Below, piece by piece: positions 4,983 through 7,299 of a stretch of DNA of 7,299 nt. Both the position numbers and the translations under genes were made by a program. The DNA is taken from positions 1 to 7,299 of the forward strand of contig JAIRVD010000091.1 in assembly GCA_031254075.1 (NCBI GenBank), written 5' to 3'. The stretch's first letter is position 1; each line of letters opens with the position of its first letter. The notes under the pieces were generated by a model. It did no database searches. It was not told where the DNA came from and saw nothing but the letters and a program-made list of their open reading frames with translations. This DNA comes from Clostridiales bacterium (GTDB lineage Bacteria > Bacillota > Clostridia > Lachnospirales > WQUN01).

Positions 4983-5840
4983 TTAATTATTTTGTGTTCG
5001 TTGAAACACCCTGACGTAATCAATCTCCATTCCCGCCGATTCAAAATCATCCGGCGGCAGGGTATTGCCGATGTAGTTTCCGCCGACAGCCATGTTAAGC
5101 AACAAATAGAAATTTTGATTAAACGGCGCGGGAAAAGGGTGCATGTTTCCGTCGGAATCCACAGAGTACCAATTGTCGAGCGAGTATACCAACTCGTCAT
5201 TAATGAACCATTCCAACAGCCCGGGCGACCATTCCAACGCGTAAATATTATAATCGGTGATTGACCGCCCCTGCGGGAAATTATATGTTGCGCCTGAGTG
5301 AATATTGGTTGGCCAAGCACCGCCGAAATGAGCCGCAACGGTGTATCGCTCGGGATTGCCGCAATTTGCCTCAAATAAATCCAGTTCACCCGATGCCGCC
5401 CATCCGCCGTATACATCATCCGCCGGCATCAGCCAAACCGCCGGCCACAGACCTTGTTGGTGCGGAAGCCGTAATCTCACTTCAATTCGCCCGTATATAA
5501 AAGAAAAAAACGGTTTTGTGTACAAACGCGCCGAGGTGTATTCCATATATTGTGGTGCGTTTTCCCGCCTTGCTTCAATAATCAGCGTACCGTCACGGAC
5601 AAAAGCATTTTCTGTGCCTTGGTAGAATTGCTCCTCATTATTACCCCATTGTGTTAAACCATAATCCGTTCCCGTTCCGAGTTGAAAAGCCCATTTTTCG
5701 AAATCTATTTCGTTGCCGTTAAATTCATCATGCCAAATTAATGTGTAATCCTCCGGCGCGGGGATTTTGTTCGAGTTATTGCAGCCAATCACAGTAAACG
5801 CAATCAACATGCAAAATAAAATAAGTATTTTTTTTCTCAT
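4983..5840 (-). CDS. lipoprotein glycoside hydrolase family 16 (beta-1,3-glucanase-like)
   Basis: A 285-residue GH16 enzyme, probably a laminarinase-type endo-beta-1,3- or 1,3-1,4-glucanase, anchored outside the membrane. Residues 1-20 are a type II signal peptide with lipobox VIGC (C20). The catalytic domain covers about 31-281, the usual length. Landmarks are LIWHDEFNG near the start, YTSARLYTK (101-109), GLWPAVWLMP (130-139), the catalytic motif GELDLFE with nucleophile E152, helper D154 and acid/base E157, then HFGGAW, YALEWSPG and LLLNMAVGG, ending YVRVF. The E-x-D-x-x-E spacing with an extra residue fits the laminarinase-type subgroup and argues against lichenase-type E-x-D-x-E. No carbohydrate-binding module is present. 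The start is supported by GAAAGGA at 5851-5857, which overlaps the stop of the CHAT gene, so translation of the pair is probably coupled. Exact substrate cannot be decided from sequence. Confidence 0.92.
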   Translation of the reverse strand: MRKKILILFCMLIAFTVIGCNNSNKIPAPEDYTLIWHDEFNGNEIDFEKWAFQLGTGTDYGLTQWGNNEEQFYQGTENAFVRDGTLIIEARRENAPQYMEYTSARLYTKPFFSFIYGRIEVRLRLPHQQGLWPAVWLMPADDVYGGWAASGELDLFEANCGNPERYTVAAHFGGAWPTNIHSGATYNFPQGRSITDYNIYALEWSPGLLEWFINDELVYSLDNWYSVDSDGNMHPFPAPFNQNFYLLLNMAVGGNYIGNTLPPDDFESAGMEIDYVRVFQRTQNN

Positions 5841-5855
5841 AAAACATCAATCCTT

Positions 5856-7262
5856 TCATTGTATATATGTATACCAAAGTATACTGTGTTCGCTCACATA
5901 ATTGCTGAAAACAGCGGGTTCCGCGTTACGCAGTTCCTCTGCCCCTTCATCATTCAACAAAAGAGTAAAAATAAAAATTTCAGCAGCTTCGCTTTTCCAA
6001 GACTCGGGCAAAACATGCTCAATGATACCGCCGGGTTCCAACGGTGAAAACAGGTCGGGCATGAAATAAAGCTCGCCATCTGTCCGCGCAATCACGGCTG
6101 AAACGTAATACGCGTCTTGCACGCCGGGAAGGTTTACGGCGCGTCCTCTTATATAAGAATCCGTAACGGATATATTCGTCAAACGGGGTTGATTTTCATA
6201 CCACAAACCAAAGCCGACAGCTCCCGCAAATAAAAAAATCAGCAGAACAATTACAACTTTTCTCATTGTTCGCTGAAAATCTGACAGAAATTTTCGTTCA
6301 CGATATCCGCTTTCGCCGAAATAAACCATCGGAAGCGGGTTTTCTTCGGTTAAGCTTTTTGTAACTTTACGGTTGTGTTCAACGGCGTCGCGGACGGCTT
6401 CCGCTATGGTTTTTCCGCCAAATACGGATTTGTAAAACGCATCCAAATAAGATAAATCAGTGTTTGCAAAAATTTTGCGCGACATACCCACTACCGCCGA
6501 AATATTTGGCTGTGATGTAAAAATAAACGGTGCAAATAAATTGTCTTCATTTTCCAAATCCAAATTTCCGCAAGCAGTTATTACTACCATATTACTTTTT
6601 ACGGCTTTTTCACTGCATATTTTTCGCAGTTCACGCCCCTGTATGCCGTGTTCGTTATTTTTTATGCGAATAATGCCCGCTTCAACATGCGCTACGATAT
6701 GGATTATCATATAATTTTCATCAGACAAATGCTCACGCATATCTTCTGCCGAGTTGACAGATAAAAAAGCTGCCTCCACCCCTCCGGCTTTATATTTACC
6801 GATAATATTTATCAAGCGGTCGGCAATTGCATCGCGTCCGTCATCGGCACAGCAGTTTATAATACAAACTCTGTTGTTACTTTCTTCATTATTTAAAACA
6901 ATATCGCTTGTTCGGCGGGATACAGGGTTTTGATTAATCAGGTGTTTAATACTGCCGGATTGCGTATTCCTTTCAATAATCAACGCTTCAAAAGGAATAA
7001 AATGGTAATCACTTGTGTGTATTTGGATATGTCGGTATTTTGGGATTTTACTGAACAACGCACTCAAACGCTTGAAATCGTCATTATTCATAAGAACGTT
7101 GGCATCGGAAGAATATTCCGCGCAGGCTTTTTTAAAAGACGGATAATCGGCAAAAACAAAATCATTGCCGCCGATATCATGCTTCATGACGTTAGGCGTC
7201 GTGTCGGATGAAGGGGTTAATGTAACGCTATGCAATTTTACATACTTTTTATTATTTCGCAT
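5856..7262 (-). CDS. membrane-anchored CHAT-domain (caspase-like) protein
   Basis: A 468-residue protein from the ATG at 7262 (a TTG at 7280 would add six residues; GGGG lies about ten bases before the ATG). Residues about 80-320 are a CHAT peptidase domain of the caspase/separase clan: an early HFIPFEAL motif (87-94), the His motif IIHIVAH (H188, H192) and the Cys motif VVITACGN with C231. H192 and C231 are the expected catalytic dyad. The segment FGGKTIAEAVRDAVEH and the end at NPLPMVYFG are also typical. A basic stretch precedes one TM helix (about 336-354), which places the protease in the cytoplasm and the last 114 residues outside. That outer domain has no family I recognise. There is no signal peptide and no TPR array, the usual CHAT partner. 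The gene ends 15 bases before the glucanase gene. Target protein is unknown. Confidence 0.85.
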   Translation of the reverse strand: MRNNKKYVKLHSVTLTPSSDTTPNVMKHDIGGNDFVFADYPSFKKACAEYSSDANVLMNNDDFKRLSALFSKIPKYRHIQIHTSDYHFIPFEALIIERNTQSGSIKHLINQNPVSRRTSDIVLNNEESNNRVCIINCCADDGRDAIADRLINIIGKYKAGGVEAAFLSVNSAEDMREHLSDENYMIIHIVAHVEAGIIRIKNNEHGIQGRELRKICSEKAVKSNMVVITACGNLDLENEDNLFAPFIFTSQPNISAVVGMSRKIFANTDLSYLDAFYKSVFGGKTIAEAVRDAVEHNRKVTKSLTEENPLPMVYFGESGYRERKFLSDFQRTMRKVVIVLLIFLFAGAVGFGLWYENQPRLTNISVTDSYIRGRAVNLPGVQDAYYVSAVIARTDGELYFMPDLFSPLEPGGIIEHVLPESWKSEAAEIFIFTLLLNDEGAEELRNAEPAVFSNYVSEHSILWYTYIQ

Positions 7263-7299
7263 AATTTTACATCCCCGCAAAATTTATTCCGGCTCTACT

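Noticed and set aside
4971..4996. CACAAAA/TTTTGTG hairpin overlapping the glucanase stop codon as a terminator
   Set aside because: The stem is almost all A-T and overlaps coding sequence; a stable terminator is unlikely.
4970..5625. Open frames on both strands overlapping the glucanase gene
   Set aside because: The GH16 frame has intact motifs throughout; the others are shadows.
7263..7280. TTG start at 7280 for the CHAT gene
   Set aside because: The ATG at 7262 is the better codon and has GGGG about ten bases upstream; the TTG start lacks a good ribosome binding site. It is not excluded.
7284..7299. Possible end of an upstream minus-strand gene (codons reading V-E-P-E-stop)
   Set aside because: Only four codons are inside the window, too few to support a gene, though the short distance would fit an operon.

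Overview
The window looks like a chromosomal piece from an uncultured low-to-moderate-GC Firmicute, probably a gut or rumen-type Clostridium relative. The basis is indirect: strong AGGAGG-type ribosome binding sites, short hydrophobic lipoprotein signals, Thr-Pro and Pro-Glu wall-spanning linkers, and paired 'stalk' (copper amine oxidase N-terminal-like, PF07833) domains, which are typical of Clostridia. No rRNA, tRNA, CRISPR array or intact mobile element is visible.

Region 1-600 (+ strand) is a strip of decayed genes. It holds the C-terminal end of an unrecognised protein with a one-base frameshift, then a mazE-like antitoxin remnant and a mazF-like toxin remnant. Each of the toxin-antitoxin pieces lacks much of its N-terminal half. 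Region 601-874 has no convincing gene. It holds a weak hairpin and, at 690-778, a GC-rich segment that can fold into a long closing stem enclosing two hairpins; this may be a structured RNA or a small dispersed repeat.

Region 875-4739 (- strand, read from 4739 down to 875) is a compact cluster of four envelope genes: a 506-residue stalk-domain surface protein, a lipoprotein, a three-TM membrane protein and a 362-residue stalk-domain surface protein. The first and last share one approximately 167-residue domain (about 59% identical by my ungapped manual alignment) but carry it in opposite order relative to the stalk domain. Upstream of the cluster lies a 243-base gap with a candidate promoter, an inverted repeat and a 19-codon leader-like ORF with a strong ribosome binding site.

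Region 4983-7262 (- strand) is a tightly coupled gene pair. The first gene is a CHAT-domain (caspase-like) protein with both predicted catalytic residues, one membrane span and an external C-terminal domain. The second is a lipoprotein glycoside hydrolase of family 16 with an intact catalytic motif. All intact genes encode proteins predicted to be secreted, lipid-anchored or membrane-bound, so the intact part of the window is about the cell envelope. The pairing of a membrane-anchored CHAT protease with a surface beta-glucanase, beside a domain-shuffled surface-protein cluster, is the most unusual aspect. A functional link between the two groups is inference from proximity only.
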